From: Candidatus Leptofilum proximum
Lineage (GTDB): Bacteria; Chloroflexota; Anaerolineae; Promineifilales; Promineifilaceae
Length of the DNA stretch: 64,000 bases
Assembly (NCBI GenBank): GCA_016710325.1
Contig: JADJXK010000002.1
Coordinates: forward strand, 4,836,001 to 4,900,000
Reading direction: 5' to 3'
Part shown: in pieces, positions 36,439-45,002 of the stretch
Layout: each line of letters opens with the position of its first letter
How positions within the stretch are numbered: the first letter of the stretch is position 1
Made by a program: the position numbers and the translations under genes
Notes under the pieces: model-generated
What the model was told of the DNA's origin: nothing
What the model saw: the letters and a program-made list of their open reading frames with translations, nothing else
Database searches by the model: none

Positions 36439-36477
36439 ATTGTGGCCCAAAGGCCACAATCGAAGGCGCTGCCTTCG
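36439..36477. repeat. Two adjacent perfect hairpins between direct repeats
   Basis: ATTGTGGCC-CAAA-GGCCACAAT (36439-36460) is directly followed by CGAAGGC-GCT-GCCTTCG (36461-36477). The pair is flanked by the direct repeat GCCCGCCCTCC at 36421-36431 and 36483-36493. No T run follows. Such tandem hairpins occur at origins of transfer or replication, and no function can be assigned from sequence alone. Confidence 0.6.
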
Positions 36478-36550
36478 GCCATGCCCGCCCTCCTCCCCTC
36501 AGATTGGTTTGCAGGGCTAATGCAAAGATTGCTAATGAAGGTCAGCCTAT

Positions 36551-36722
36551 TTGGTTAGTGTCATTGAATCCGAAGGTGTTTACCTTGAAGTCTTGGATAT
36601 GCTCGCCCTTTTGGTGCCTCGTGGAGATGCTGTATCTCTCTAAAGATTATGTCCCTGGGGGGATTGTGATCATGCCCAAAAAACGGTCTAAATTGCGACA
36701 ACAAGGGAGGATCATAATCTTT
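36551..36722. repeat. About 170-bp imperfect direct repeat, copy 1
   Basis: Contains GATCATGCCCAAAAAACGG and GGATCATAATCTTT. Copy 2 is at about 37291-37463. Shared order: TTTGGTT, ACCTGAAGTCT-like text, GTGGAGATGCTGTA, then the GATCATGCCCAAA box and the GATCATAATCTTT box. GATCATAATCTT occurs once more at 36739-36750. Small frames through both copies share the peptide MPKKRS, but have no convincing ribosome site. Confidence 0.6.
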
Positions 36723-36810
36723 GGCTGCCCCTATGATCATAATCTTCGACACCGGGCAACAAGTAAGAAGAAATTAGCTAAACACGCCATCGTCCAATCG
36801 AAGAAATAGA

Positions 36811-36903
36811 TTTTTACGTCTGGGAAATCGTACACACGGGGTTTTGGTGGAATTCAAATCTGGTTAAGAACATCAGGCGGTAAAAATTGTGCGGGGGTAA
36901 AAA
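36811..36903. repeat. About 93-bp direct repeat flanking the TIR cargo, copy A
   Basis: Matches copy B at 42843-42935. The best-conserved core is ATCTGGTTAAGAACATCA, followed by GCGGTAAAAA. Copy B leads into the start of the membrane-protein gene at 42918. Copy A has TTG where B has ATG and leads into no gene. The two copies lie on either side of the two-gene TIR/LysM cargo. Confidence 0.7.
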
Positions 36904-37290
36904 CGGCCGAGTTACGGTCGTTTCCTCAAAACCGATGAGAATAGTGAGATAGAATTTAACAACCGTAGATTGAGGATTGAAAAGGTTGCCGCTTCGCAGA
37001 TTGGTTCAAGCATGTTTATGTTTGCGGAACGGCTTAGGTAGGGATATCTGATGGGGAATTTGGCCAGCACAATCGTACGTTTTTAGAATTTTACGACCGG
37101 GGGTAAAAGGGGAATGCGAGTCTGGTATAGTACATAGAATGGTATGATCCGGTCTTTACGTACGATTCTGTTTCGTCAAGTTATATTCCAGGCAGTGTGC
37201 TGGGTTTCGCTAGAAACTATGCCCAAAGAGCGGAGGTATAAGACCAACTGCGCTGTGAGCGGAAGCCAACGGCAGCAAAGGTTGGTCCGC

Positions 37291-37463
37291 TTGTTTGGTT
37301 GGTTTCATCGAACACCAGGAGTTCAACCTGAAGTCTGGGTTGTGCCGCCTCTGAGCCGCTTCGCGGAGAAGCTGTACCGTAAAAAAGATCGTGGCCCTAT
37401 TTGGTTTATGATCATGCCCAAAAAGCGTTCTGAAATAGACAACAAGCAAGGATCATAATCTTT
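37291..37463. repeat. About 170-bp imperfect direct repeat, copy 2
   Basis: Partner of 36551-36722, with the boxes GATCATGCCCAAAAAGCG at about 37410 and GGATCATAATCTTTT at about 37450. The rest of the gap 36249-37647 holds no gene that I can support. Confidence 0.6.
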
Positions 37464-37647
37464 TGCTTTTGGCGCAGGAAAGTGCACGCAGGATTACTTC
37501 CCCGTGACGGATTTTACGGGCTGTCTCGGCGGCTGTTTGCCTGCGGTGTGCAGGTGTCGGCCAACTGGCTATAAATTCGATACTTGTTGTGCTAGAATGT
37601 AGTTACTTCAGCAGCGTTTACCATTTTCATACAATTATTCCAACAAA

Positions 37648-39441
37648 ATGGCACATAAAAACCATTTAGTTCAACTAAAAGAAAAGATTAACAAGCATTT
37701 CAGCGCAGGCGATTTCCGTGAGCTTGTATTTGATTTGGCCTTAGAGCACGACAATATTCCCGGTGCTACTAAGCTTGAGCGGATTATTGCCCTTATAGAT
37801 AAATTAGATAGCAACAATCAGCTACCCAAACTTATTGAGCGGTGTCACCATCATCGACCCAAAGTTGTATGGACTTACCAGGCAAAGCTTTTCATTGCTT
37901 ATAAGCGACTTGCTCTCCAAGACCAAAAACTTGCAACTCACATATTCGATACACTTACATCATTTGGGCATTCGGTTTTTATCGATCAAAATATGCGCAC
38001 TGGTGAAGAATGGTTAGATCGGATTGATTCTGAAATCCAAACTTCTGATTTCCTGGTTGTCCTTCTGTCGGAAGATTCTATAGATTCCGAGATGGTCCGC
38101 TCAGAAATTTTTCGAGCAAAAGAATACCAAAAAGCTCAAGGAAGGCCGCAGGTTTTGCCTATTCGCGTAGCATTTGAAGGGATGCTTCCCTATGCCATTG
38201 CTTCGTTTTTGAATCCCTTACAATATATTCACTGGCAATCTCCATCAGATAATAACAAAACAGTTGAGGCAATTACACAAGCTATTAACAATAACTTACC
38301 TGAACAGCCAGACCCTTTTTCACAAATTCCTGCTACTGAAGCAGCGTTGTCAGAAGACGGCCGTCTACTCACGTCTACCCAAATCACCTCCCCGCCTTCC
38401 CCTGAATTCGATCCCCGGTTTATCAAACGGCTTACCGCACCAGGAGGGGCCGTTCGTCTAAGTGACAAGCTTTATGTTGAAAGGCAAGAAGATAGCGATT
38501 TAAGAGAAGAAATTGTGCGATGGGGATCAACCATCACCATTCGTGCCCCACGCCAAACCGGGAAAACTTCACTCCTCATGCGTGGCTTGCACCATGCACG
38601 TGGTTATGGAGCAGAAGTGGTATTCGTTGACGGTCAGAGTTTAGGGCTAGACGAACAATCAGAATTCGATACATTTTTGCGAACTCTGGCAGAAATATTG
38701 TGTGACGAACTGGGGATAGAGTTGTCACGGGTTGAAAAGGTGTGGAATGGTCGTCTAGGCTCCCAAAAGAAGCTAACCAATTTAATCGAAGATCACATCC
38801 TACCTCAATTTGATGTACCGATTGTCTTAGCGTTTGACGAAGCCGATGCTCTATTAACGACCAATTTTTCACAGCATTTCTTTGGACTGCTGCGCGCTTG
38901 GCACAACCGACGTGCTAACCCGATGACACCAGAGTGGGAAAAGTTCAATATTGCGCTTGTAATCTCAACCGAACCGTATCTACTCATCGATGATATTAAC
39001 CAATCCCCATTTAACGTAGGGCTGAAGCTTGACCTGGTAGATTTTGATCTCAATCAATTCAGTCGGCTTAACGTTCAACATGGCATACCATTAGACGAAG
39101 CAGCGATTATCCAGGCATTCAATTTGCTAAATGGACAACCTTATCTAACGCGCAAACTACTTTATTTATTAACAGCGAAACAGCAATCCTGGGATCAAGT
39201 TTCAGAAAAAGCACTTCTAGACAATGGTCCATTTGGTGACCATTTGCGCCGCCTTAACTGGAGTATCCGCACTCAGCCGAAGCTGCAACATACTTTACTC
39301 GAAATTATCCGAACACGTAAGAGCAGCAATGAAGATGCCTTGTTTCGTTTGCAAAAGGCTGGCCTTGTTACCCAAAATGGCGATGTTGTGACCTGCCGTT
39401 GCGGTCTTTACGAGCAGTATTTTGAGCAAAAGTTAAAATGA
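37648..39441 (+). CDS. EAD-TIR-AAA_35 protein (candidate immune effector)
   Basis: 597 residues. Residues 1-70 are an EAD-like helical adaptor (HLVQLKEKINKHFSAGDFRE). Residues about 72-190 are a TIR domain (AKLFIAYKRLALQD, SVFIDQNMRTGEEWLDRID, FLVVLLSEDSIDSEMVRSE), with the expected catalytic-type glutamate near 153. From about 215 an AAA_35-type ATPase follows (RAPRQTGKTSLLM near 300, VLAFDEADALL near 393). TIR domains of this kind degrade NAD+ on activation. It overlaps the downstream gene by 4 nt. AT-rich codons and near absence of ACGGCCGT mark it as foreign. Its EAD may pair with that of the STAND protein at 22331 (inference). Confidence 0.82.
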   Translation: MAHKNHLVQLKEKINKHFSAGDFRELVFDLALEHDNIPGATKLERIIALIDKLDSNNQLPKLIERCHHHRPKVVWTYQAKLFIAYKRLALQDQKLATHIFDTLTSFGHSVFIDQNMRTGEEWLDRIDSEIQTSDFLVVLLSEDSIDSEMVRSEIFRAKEYQKAQGRPQVLPIRVAFEGMLPYAIASFLNPLQYIHWQSPSDNNKTVEAITQAINNNLPEQPDPFSQIPATEAALSEDGRLLTSTQITSPPSPEFDPRFIKRLTAPGGAVRLSDKLYVERQEDSDLREEIVRWGSTITIRAPRQTGKTSLLMRGLHHARGYGAEVVFVDGQSLGLDEQSEFDTFLRTLAEILCDELGIELSRVEKVWNGRLGSQKKLTNLIEDHILPQFDVPIVLAFDEADALLTTNFSQHFFGLLRAWHNRRANPMTPEWEKFNIALVISTEPYLLIDDINQSPFNVGLKLDLVDFDLNQFSRLNVQHGIPLDEAAIIQAFNLLNGQPYLTRKLLYLLTAKQQSWDQVSEKALLDNGPFGDHLRRLNWSIRTQPKLQHTLLEIIRTRKSSNEDALFRLQKAGLVTQNGDVVTCRCGLYEQYFEQKLK

Positions 39442-42400
39442 CGACTCTACCACCTAGACGCGCACCATACTTTGTGGCGGGCGGCACGCTTGGACCTCGC
39501 ATTCCGTCCTATGTCAAACGCCCCAGCGATGATGAGCTGTTTGAGCATGTGATGATGGGAGAACTATGCTATGTGCTCACTCCTCGCCAAATGGGTAAAT
39601 CCAGCCTTGTTGCTCGCACGATTGTTCGCTTGAATTCAGAGCACATTGACACGGCAAACATTGATTTGCAAGACAGTGGTGGGCTGGATGAAGATACTTT
39701 TTACCTCAACATTCTTGATGAATTGCGGCGGGCTTTTGAGCTAGATGTTGTTGTTGAAGATTGGTGGGATGAAAACGGTCGCCTCGGTGCTTCGCTTCGT
39801 TTTCGTCGCTTTTTTATCGATCATTTATTGCCACAGGTAAGCAGCCGTGTCGTTATTTTTATTGACGAGATCGACACGATGCTGACTATGCCTTTTCGAG
39901 ACAATTTTTTTGCAGCAATTCGAGCTTTATTTAATGGTCGTGCTAGCGATCCGGACCTTGAACGTCTCACCTTTGTACTTTTAGGCGTTGCCTCACCCTC
40001 CGAACTAATTAAAGACCCGGACCGCACCCCGTTTAATATTGGTACAAAAATTAATCTGCAAGAGTTTGACCCAAGTGACGCAGCGCCATTATTGAAGGGC
40101 TTGAAAAAACAACATCCTAAACAAGCTAAGGCAATCCTGGAACGTATTTTCCATTGGACATCAGGGCATCCTTATTTAACTCAGCGGCTTTGTTTACTCA
40201 TTACACAGAAATCAGATCGCGATTGGTCCGACGAAACTATAGACATGTTAGTCCGCCAAACCTTCCTTTCAGATGAGGCCCGGAATGAAGATAACATCAA
40301 GCTCATTCAGAGCCGAATTGATGGCAGTTACAACAAGCGGAGTCTTGTAAAACTCTATAAACGAGTTTATTCCGGGAAGGCAGTGCAAGAAGACAAGGCT
40401 TCCGTTGCTCAAAATCAGCTTTTACTCTCCGGTTTGGTTTTCCTTAAACAAGGACAGTTACAAGTTCGGAACCAAATTTATCGCAATGTATTTAATCACC
40501 AATGGATTCAGCGTGAAACAGAGATTAATTGGGGCGTTTCGATTGGTATTGCGGGTGGAGTCATTGCTCTTTTGGCCATTGCAGCTTTACTTTACAACAC
40601 AGTGTGGCTACCTAACCTGCAACGCAATTATGAATTGAGTTTCTTGCAAGCAACATCGGCAGGCGAACAAGCAGAAGCTTTAGCTGGATTAGCGTCTATG
40701 CGACCGCTACCTGTCATTGGTGATTCAAGCCCTTACGAGCAAAGCGTGCGAGAATTGTTTTTTGGGGTGGGTAATTGGGAGCAGCAAAAGGCGATTTACG
40801 ATCATCACCGGTTTAGAGAAAGCCCGGAAAAATTAATCCGAATGATAAAGATAGTCTACACTTCAATGGTTGATGTAGATGAAACAGAACAGTCCACAGC
40901 TATGCTCACCCATATGGCAGACAATTTGAAAAACTTAGAAGGTGAAGATGTTGCTGTGTTGCAACAAGAAATTGACCAATGGATTCAAGGACGGACCTCG
41001 ATAGCAAGGGGTGATTTGGAAAACGCTTTAGAGGCGTATAACAATGCAATTACGGCAAATCCGAATAATCCTGCTACACTCTTCGAACGTGCACGTATAC
41101 TGACGGAGCTGGGTAATGTGGCAGACTTCGAGAGTAGTTCCCCAAACTATTATAGTTTGGCATTAGCAGATTTGGATCGACTTGTATCTTTAGTTTTACT
41201 TCAGCCCGAGCCTGAGCCAAGTGAAACCTTGCCAACAAGTGTTTTAACTCAATCAACACTGACCCAAACACCCGCTTCAACTAGTGTAGCAGGTGCGACG
41301 GAGTCCCCTACTTTATCCTCATCTCCAATTTCCACTACGCTGACACCTAAAGCAACTTTTGATAACACAGCTACGCCTGCAAGTACAGATGAATTGCCGG
41401 CAACGATCTTGTTCCCCCAATCATCTTCCACACCTACCCCAAGTCCTTTGCTATCTCAGTTCAATACTCGAAGTCAGTGGCTGAACTTTATAAGCAATTT
41501 CCTGCAAAGTGAATCGGGATTGAAAGACCATATTGTGTATTCGGAAAATTTAGAGAGTGTTTTTCCTAATTTATTGGAAAATGGTCTTTTGGGATCACCT
41601 ATTGTTACTTTAGTAAATGAGCGTGAATGTGTTGAGAGTGCTATTTTCGACCTGGTTGTCAAGAACGACAATGGCTTTGAAGAACTTGTCCTTCAGAATC
41701 AAGCTATTAACTTTCCTAGTAATTTCCAAAGGTTGAGTTTGTCATTATCTTGGGAAAACCAATCCCTCGTTTGCCAAAACTTTTTAGCGAATAGTGAAAA
41801 CGTGGAAATTACATGGTCAGCTGATAACGGAGAAATACTTGCTACAGGTCGATGGGAGGCTGTTTATCAACCGGTTACGACGCCCAATACTGATACTTTG
41901 ATTGTTAAAATATGGTTTGACAATCAGCCCTTTCTTTATTCATTCTTGTTGAACTTTGAATCCGATCGTATTCATATAATACAGTCAGGGGAAACACTTG
42001 ATACGATTGCCGACTTTTATAATGTTTTGGTAGATGACATTATTTCCGCAAATAACATTGCTAATCAGAATCAACTAAACGTGGGTGATCAAATCATCAT
42101 CCCTGTAAGTAGTTCTGAGACATCGGACGCTGCATCAGAAACAATATCAGTACCTACGCCTACACTGTTTTTGACGCCTCAGCCCGCAAGTACGCCGGAC
42201 TCAACCGGATCACCCCGCCCAACATCGACACCTAGAACTTCACCCCAAGAGACAGTGGCTTTCTTTACCCCAACCCCTTCACAAACGCCGTCCCCGACAG
42301 TTCCTTCTTTTGGCATTTTGTTGGTGGAGCCCAAGGATGAAACGTGTGTTGGTTCCGAAAATGCTGTGTTCTCGTGGGAGGCGACACGTTCATTAAACAG

Positions 42401-42719
42401 TATCGAAGGTGTAAATGGTGAATACTTTGCCCTAAACATCTGGGCTGAAGGTTCACCTGTTTATAGTGTGAGTTGGATCAAGAACACTAGATACGAGGTT
42501 GAGAATATTTCAGATCCCATAGCTGTTTACACGCAGCTGGTTAACTGCAGCGGTGAAAATGGCTGTTTTTGGAATGTTGATTTAATCGTTTCCAACGTAC
42601 AGAGCGGAAGTGGATTTCTTCCAGAGAGTTTCACCCTAGTTTATTCGAGTCCCTCACGTCGGTTTTGCACAGCAGTAGCATCGCCACCTGTTCCAGCAAC
42701 GAATACGCCAGAACCTTAA
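39438..42719 (+). CDS. AAA_35 ATPase - TM - TPR - LysM protein (candidate envelope-linked sensor)
   Basis: 1,093 residues, start overlapping the TIR gene stop (ATGA). Residues 1-330: AAA_35 ATPase beginning PYFVAGGTLGPRIPSYVKRP, with Walker A TPRQMGKSSLV near 50 and Walker B VVIFIDEIDTML near 138. A single membrane span follows at about 367-391 (IGIAGGVIALLAIAALLYN). Outside it lie a TPR-like helical region to about 590, a Ser/Thr/Pro-rich linker, a beta-domain, a LysM repeat at about 846-891 (IIQSGETLDTIADFYN, NQLNVGDQIIIPV), a second Thr/Pro linker and a C-terminal beta-domain ending TNTPEP. LysM binds peptidoglycan or chitin, so cell-wall contact is expected, with the ATPase inside the cell. 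Confidence 0.8.
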   Translation: MTTLPPRRAPYFVAGGTLGPRIPSYVKRPSDDELFEHVMMGELCYVLTPRQMGKSSLVARTIVRLNSEHIDTANIDLQDSGGLDEDTFYLNILDELRRAFELDVVVEDWWDENGRLGASLRFRRFFIDHLLPQVSSRVVIFIDEIDTMLTMPFRDNFFAAIRALFNGRASDPDLERLTFVLLGVASPSELIKDPDRTPFNIGTKINLQEFDPSDAAPLLKGLKKQHPKQAKAILERIFHWTSGHPYLTQRLCLLITQKSDRDWSDETIDMLVRQTFLSDEARNEDNIKLIQSRIDGSYNKRSLVKLYKRVYSGKAVQEDKASVAQNQLLLSGLVFLKQGQLQVRNQIYRNVFNHQWIQRETEINWGVSIGIAGGVIALLAIAALLYNTVWLPNLQRNYELSFLQATSAGEQAEALAGLASMRPLPVIGDSSPYEQSVRELFFGVGNWEQQKAIYDHHRFRESPEKLIRMIKIVYTSMVDVDETEQSTAMLTHMADNLKNLEGEDVAVLQQEIDQWIQGRTSIARGDLENALEAYNNAITANPNNPATLFERARILTELGNVADFESSSPNYYSLALADLDRLVSLVLLQPEPEPSETLPTSVLTQSTLTQTPASTSVAGATESPTLSSSPISTTLTPKATFDNTATPASTDELPATILFPQSSSTPTPSPLLSQFNTRSQWLNFISNFLQSESGLKDHIVYSENLESVFPNLLENGLLGSPIVTLVNERECVESAIFDLVVKNDNGFEELVLQNQAINFPSNFQRLSLSLSWENQSLVCQNFLANSENVEITWSADNGEILATGRWEAVYQPVTTPNTDTLIVKIWFDNQPFLYSFLLNFESDRIHIIQSGETLDTIADFYNVLVDDIISANNIANQNQLNVGDQIIIPVSSSETSDAASETISVPTPTLFLTPQPASTPDSTGSPRPTSTPRTSPQETVAFFTPTPSQTPSPTVPSFGILLVEPKDETCVGSENAVFSWEATRSLNSIEGVNGEYFALNIWAEGSPVYSVSWIKNTRYEVENISDPIAVYTQLVNCSGENGCFWNVDLIVSNVQSGSGFLPESFTLVYSSPSRRFCTAVASPPVPATNTPEP

Positions 42720-42842
42720 GTTATTCCCTAAAGAGGCTCTGTTTGATGTAAGCGTGACGAATAAAGCAGCTTCATCCTTAACAATCGGTTACTAACACCC
42801 TTCTTCGACGAGCAAGGCAAGCTAATAATAGCAACCCCATAG

Positions 42843-42935
42843 GTTTACGTCCCGGCAATCGTACATCCAGGGGTTTGGCCATTTTCACATCTGGTTAAGA
42901 ACATCAAGCGGTAAAAAATGGGCGGACGTAAAAAT
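42843..42935. repeat. About 93-bp direct repeat flanking the TIR cargo, copy B
   Basis: Partner of 36811-36903. It ends in the first codons of the gene at 42918. See copy A for the shared core. Confidence 0.7.
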
Positions 42936-43526
42936 GTTGCCAATTTTGGCGAGTTGTGGCATATTTTCGCGCTTAATCGCAAACGCACGGGTGCACTCAC
43001 AAAGGACGGCATGCTTACACCAGCACTCACCATTAAAAAGGTACGTCAGCGCGAACAGGAGCGCCAACTAGAGCAGGTCCTCACCTTGCTGCAGGAGGCG
43101 ACTGTGGCTGTTTTGCTGTCTCTCTTTATTCCCCTGGTTTTTATTACCCTTCTTTCCTTCATTCAAAACATGAGCTTCCCCTGGCTGCCGCTGTTGGGCA
43201 TCATGGATGAGTTGGTATTCCTCACGGCCGCCCTCATCATGCCCTGTCTTATGCTGGCCCTCATTAAATATCACTACTGGCGGTTTAGCCTGTTCGCCTG
43301 GGGCGTTTTCGTCCGTCACATCCGCCGCTCCGGTCGCCGCCCACCGGCCGCAGAATCGTTGACCAGCCTGTTGGACTCCCAGCAGACAGCGTTCGTCCAG
43401 GCACGCATTACCGCCTTCATCCACCAGCTGCGCAGCAGGTTAGTGAAGAGACCCCCCAGAATCTGGACTGCTGGCAAAGCCCCCCTGGCTTTGTTCCAGC
43501 AGGCCAACCTCCTGCTCGCCCCTTAG
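42918..43526 (+). CDS. Small integral membrane protein of the element
   Basis: 202 residues from ATG 42918. An ATG at 43011 (MLTPALTIKKVRQ) is also possible, and neither has a clear ribosome site. Two hydrophobic blocks occur (TVAVLLSLFIPLVFITLLSF and LVFLTAALIMPCLMLALIKY, about residues 60-120), then a basic segment RHIRRSGRRPP. No family was recognised. Position ahead of the RHH/relaxase genes suggests a transfer-associated membrane protein, similar to small hydrophobic proteins next to coupling-protein genes. This is inference. Confidence 0.55.
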   Translation: MGGRKNVANFGELWHIFALNRKRTGALTKDGMLTPALTIKKVRQREQERQLEQVLTLLQEATVAVLLSLFIPLVFITLLSFIQNMSFPWLPLLGIMDELVFLTAALIMPCLMLALIKYHYWRFSLFAWGVFVRHIRRSGRRPPAAESLTSLLDSQQTAFVQARITAFIHQLRSRLVKRPPRIWTAGKAPLALFQQANLLLAP

Positions 43527-43716
43527 TTCTCCATAGTTTCTCAAGAAGTGTCACCCACACGGGGTAAAACGGCCGCTGCTGGGCATTGTGCTTTGCCTGG
43601 TTGTGGCCCGCCGCTGTCCGCCGCTTAATTCAGCCGCTGCCTGTTTGGGTGCCCAACTAGCAACTTCTAGACAACCACCGGACCTGTGTCCCGGTGCCAA
43701 ACACATGGAGAACAAC

Positions 43717-44253
43717 ATGTTAAATGTACAAGAACGCAGCGGGTCCACCCGCAAGAAAACGATCACCCTGACCGATGCCGGTCGGGCACAAATTCACGCT
43801 TTTGCCAAAACACATCAGATGACCTTCAGCGCCGCCATCGAGACCCTGGCGCTCATCGGCATGGAGGCCGACCTAACCGCCCTGCTCATCCCCCTCATCC
43901 ACAGCAGCGTGGAGCGCGGCATGGAGCGCCAGTTCAACCGGATTGCCAAGCTGGGGCTGCTGGCCTCGGCCGAAGCGGCCATGGCCCATGAGCTGACCAC
44001 CATGCTGCTGCTCCAGCAAATACGCCAGGAGGCGACGGACCATCCGCAAAACTTCGAGGACGTGATGCAGGTGGGCCAGGGCGACCGCACCACCCGCGAC
44101 GGCCGTATCCGGGCCGTCTACAAAGATATGCGTACCGTCGCCCGCGGGCGGCAGCGTGCCCTGCTGCGCAAGCCGCTGCGGGAGCTGGTCCACCAGCTGC
44201 AAGGCGAGGCAGTTGACGTCATCTCGGATGAGGAGGTGGAGACAGATGAGTAA
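43717..44253 (+). CDS. Ribbon-helix-helix protein, probable relaxosome accessory factor
   Basis: 178 residues from ATG 43717, with GGAG 6 nt upstream. The in-frame ATG at 43705 lies before this ribosome site. The N-terminus KKTITLTDAGRAQIHAFAKT and the following SAAIETLALIGMEAD fit a ribbon-helix-helix or MobC-like DNA-binding domain. The rest is helical. It overlaps the relaxase-like gene by 8 nt, so the two are translated together, as accessory and relaxase genes usually are. The upstream gap 43527-43716 contains CACCGG/CCGGTG inverted repeats and could hold oriT. Confidence 0.6.
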   Translation: MLNVQERSGSTRKKTITLTDAGRAQIHAFAKTHQMTFSAAIETLALIGMEADLTALLIPLIHSSVERGMERQFNRIAKLGLLASAEAAMAHELTTMLLLQQIRQEATDHPQNFEDVMQVGQGDRTTRDGRIRAVYKDMRTVARGRQRALLRKPLRELVHQLQGEAVDVISDEEVETDE

Positions 44254-44998
44254 ATCCAAGGCTACCAACATCGTGCGGCTGGACTGGCTGTCCAACCGGA
44301 CACCGTCCGGTCGTCGCTCGGCCACCAAGGCACGCAAGCTGGCGCAATACTTCGCCCTCGGTCGGGGCCGAGAGAAAGAGCAAGAACAACGCTCGCCGCG
44401 GGGCCAATGGCTGGACCAGGCGGGACGGTCGTGCAGCCACGCGGAAGTGCTGCAATGGGTGCGCCAGCAGGGCATGAGCCACGAGGTGACCTACCAGTTC
44501 ATCCTCTCTGTCAAAGAAACCCAGCTCACGGATGAAGCGTTCAACCGGGCGATGGTTGCCGGGGGACCCCTCTTTAGCGAGTGGCGACTCATCCAGCATG
44601 ACGACACCCGGTATCCCCATGCCCACGCCCTGGCCTTTGGCAACCAGCCGGTGCAGATTAAGTCGGAGGCGTTTCAATCCTGGTGGCAGGCGGTGCGGCA
44701 GGCGCTGGAGCGCGAGCAGGCCAATGCACGGGAAATGCAGCAGGAAGCAGCCCTGGAGCAAGCACGTGCGGCCGCCTTGCAGCAAGGCGCAGGTCTGGAG
44801 CATGAAGATGCAGCGGGCAAGCAGCCACGAAGCAACCAGATACAGCAGGAGAGTGATGGCCCGCAGCTGCCAGGTGACAGGGTGCAGCACGGTGCGGGAC
44901 GTGAGCAAGAGGCCCAGCAGCTAGAGCAGCTGGAAGCAGAGAAAGCAGAACCCGCTCTCGAATACACACCAGCGCAAAGCTGGGGAATGGAGCTGTAA
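44246..44998 (+). CDS. Relaxase-like mobilization protein with HDDT...HAH motif
   Basis: 250 residues from ATG 44246 (overlap with the RHH gene). Residues about 25-140 follow the relaxase pattern seen in mobile elements: a basic ATKARKLAQYFALGRGRE segment, a VTYQFILSVKET strand, and LIQHDDTRYPHAHALAFG, which matches relaxase motif III (HxDT...HxH, three metal-binding histidines). The last 110 residues are a Gln/Glu-rich helix. The catalytic tyrosine cannot be placed with certainty (Y36, in QYFALG, is a candidate). Expected role: nicking at oriT and leading the strand to the coupling protein. Confidence 0.6.
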   Translation: MSKSKATNIVRLDWLSNRTPSGRRSATKARKLAQYFALGRGREKEQEQRSPRGQWLDQAGRSCSHAEVLQWVRQQGMSHEVTYQFILSVKETQLTDEAFNRAMVAGGPLFSEWRLIQHDDTRYPHAHALAFGNQPVQIKSEAFQSWWQAVRQALEREQANAREMQQEAALEQARAAALQQGAGLEHEDAAGKQPRSNQIQQESDGPQLPGDRVQHGAGREQEAQQLEQLEAEKAEPALEYTPAQSWGMEL

Positions 44999-45002
44999 CC
45001 AC

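Noticed and set aside
36504..36809. Small plus-strand frames at 36504-36809 and 37144-37458 as genes
   Set aside because: No ribosome sites. The only shared peptide (MPKKRS) comes from a DNA repeat.
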